Shown here in pieces: positions 63,518 to 64,000 of a DNA stretch of 64,000 nucleotides. Below the pieces are notes generated by a model, which was not told the origin of the DNA, did no database searches, and saw nothing but the letters and a program-made list of their open reading frames with translations. Position numbers and translations under genes: made by a program. The stretch lies in assembly GCF_000429725.1 (NCBI RefSeq), contig NZ_KE386944.1, forward strand, positions 286,976 to 350,975. The letters run 5' to 3'. How positions within the stretch are numbered: the first letter of the stretch is position 1; every line of letters starts with the position of its first letter. The stretch comes from Alkalicoccus chagannorensis DSM 18086 (GTDB lineage Bacteria > Bacillota > Bacilli > Bacillales > Salisediminibacteriaceae).

Positions 63518-64000
63518 GACGACATCCAGTAGGCTTCCGCTATGCTTCGGCCCTGTTCGAATCGGTGCAGGCCGGAGGAAAGCTGGACGAGACGCTCGAT
63601 GACCTGAACATGGTGTCCCAGGCTGTACAGGAAACGAACCTTCTTGACGAAGTGTTCCAGCATCCTGATATGACGGATCGGCGTAAGAAAGAGATTCTTG
63701 ACCAGGCCTTTCAGGGAAAAGTCAGTCAAATCACAGTCAACCTGCTCAAAGTACTGGTAGACAATAAGCGTGAGAGCATTTTCGAAGCGGTCAGAGAAAA
63801 CTTCAAAGACCTTGTCTACGAAGCGAAAGGCATTGCAGAAGCAGAAGTGTACTCTGCCAAGCCGCTTACAGAACAGGAGAAAGCAGCCGTCAGCCAGGTA
63901 TTCGCGAAGCGTTCCGGCCGGGCGGAGCTCCTGATCAACAATCAAGTCGACAAAGACGTGATCGGCGGACTCCGCGTCCGTATTGGAGATACCGTCTATG
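63514..64000 (+). CDS. atpH: F0F1 ATP synthase subunit delta (cut by window end)
   Basis: The first 162 residues of the OSCP/delta subunit linking stator and catalytic head: GFRYASALFESVQ at the N-terminus and NNQVDKDVIGGLRVRIGDTVY near the C-terminus are family signatures. About 20 residues are missing beyond the window. Translation is coupled to atpF by a four-base overlap. Confidence 0.93.
   Translation, partial: MRRHPVGFRYASALFESVQAGGKLDETLDDLNMVSQAVQETNLLDEVFQHPDMTDRRKKEILDQAFQGKVSQITVNLLKVLVDNKRESIFEAVRENFKDLVYEAKGIAEAEVYSAKPLTEQEKAAVSQVFAKRSGRAELLINNQVDKDVIGGLRVRIGDTVY

Overview
The window is a stretch of chromosome from a spore-forming, probably halo-alkaliphilic member of the Bacillaceae with an unusually GC-rich genome. 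The backbone has the gene order known from Bacillus around icmF-rpoE-pyrG-spo0F-fbaA-tal-murA-rho-rpmE-tdk-prfA-prmC-ywlC-ywlE-rpiB-ywlG-glyA-upp-mnaA-atp. Signs of alkaliphily are the atpZ-atpI pair heading the ATP synthase operon, a PxxExxP motif in subunit c, a lysine beside the conserved residues in helix 4 of subunit a, and very acidic surface segments such as the linker of the peptide-binding lipoprotein. A spo0F gene with a Spo0A box points to sporulation. Genus assignment is not possible from the window alone.

Layout. 0.4-9.8 kb: a fatty/branched acyl-CoA operon (thiolase, 3-hydroxyacyl-CoA dehydrogenase, two acyl-CoA dehydrogenases, MeaB GTPase, TetR regulator, fused isobutyryl-CoA mutase IcmF). 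9.9-20 kb: housekeeping genes rpoE, pyrG (with its CTP-sensing leader), a DUF2529 gene, spo0F, fbaA, transaldolase, murA, rho, rpmE2, tdk. 20-27 kb: a transporter, a CoA-disulfide reductase, a three-gene cluster resembling the c-di-GMP-linked YdaK/YdaM/YdaJ exopolysaccharide system, and a VanZ-like protein. 27.2-30.4 kb: prfA-prmC-ywlC, with a dense cluster of DnaA boxes around the ywlC start. 31.5-37.3 kb: an oligopeptide ABC transporter in appDFABC order. 37.7-39.4 kb: ywlE-rpiB-ywlG.

Between ywlG and glyA, adjacent in Bacillus subtilis, lie about 12 kb of inserted material (39.5-51.3 kb): an isocitrate dehydrogenase, a thiolase, a sigma-54 activator with CBS and PAS domains, a CoA transferase, a GntP-family permease and a short-chain dehydrogenase. 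Together these could take up 3-hydroxybutyrate or acetoacetate and convert it to acetyl-CoA. Two textbook -24/-12 promoters drive the thiolase and the CoA-transferase operon. The island ends in an ORF-less group IIC intron placed directly behind a terminator. Then follow glyA, upp, an IS3-family element, a BCCT transporter, mnaA, a secreted stalk-domain protein, a degenerate HD-GYP protein and the start of the atp operon, which runs off the end.

The most unusual feature is the load of dispersed non-coding repeats in intergenic gaps, often just behind terminators: a GC-rich family A (3 loci), a family B/C of ~41-bp quasi-palindromic units plus a hairpin block (at least five loci, one split by the IS element), and a ~145-bp family D present as tandem pairs at two loci. 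I do not recognise these repeats. All statements come from reading the sequence; no database search was possible.
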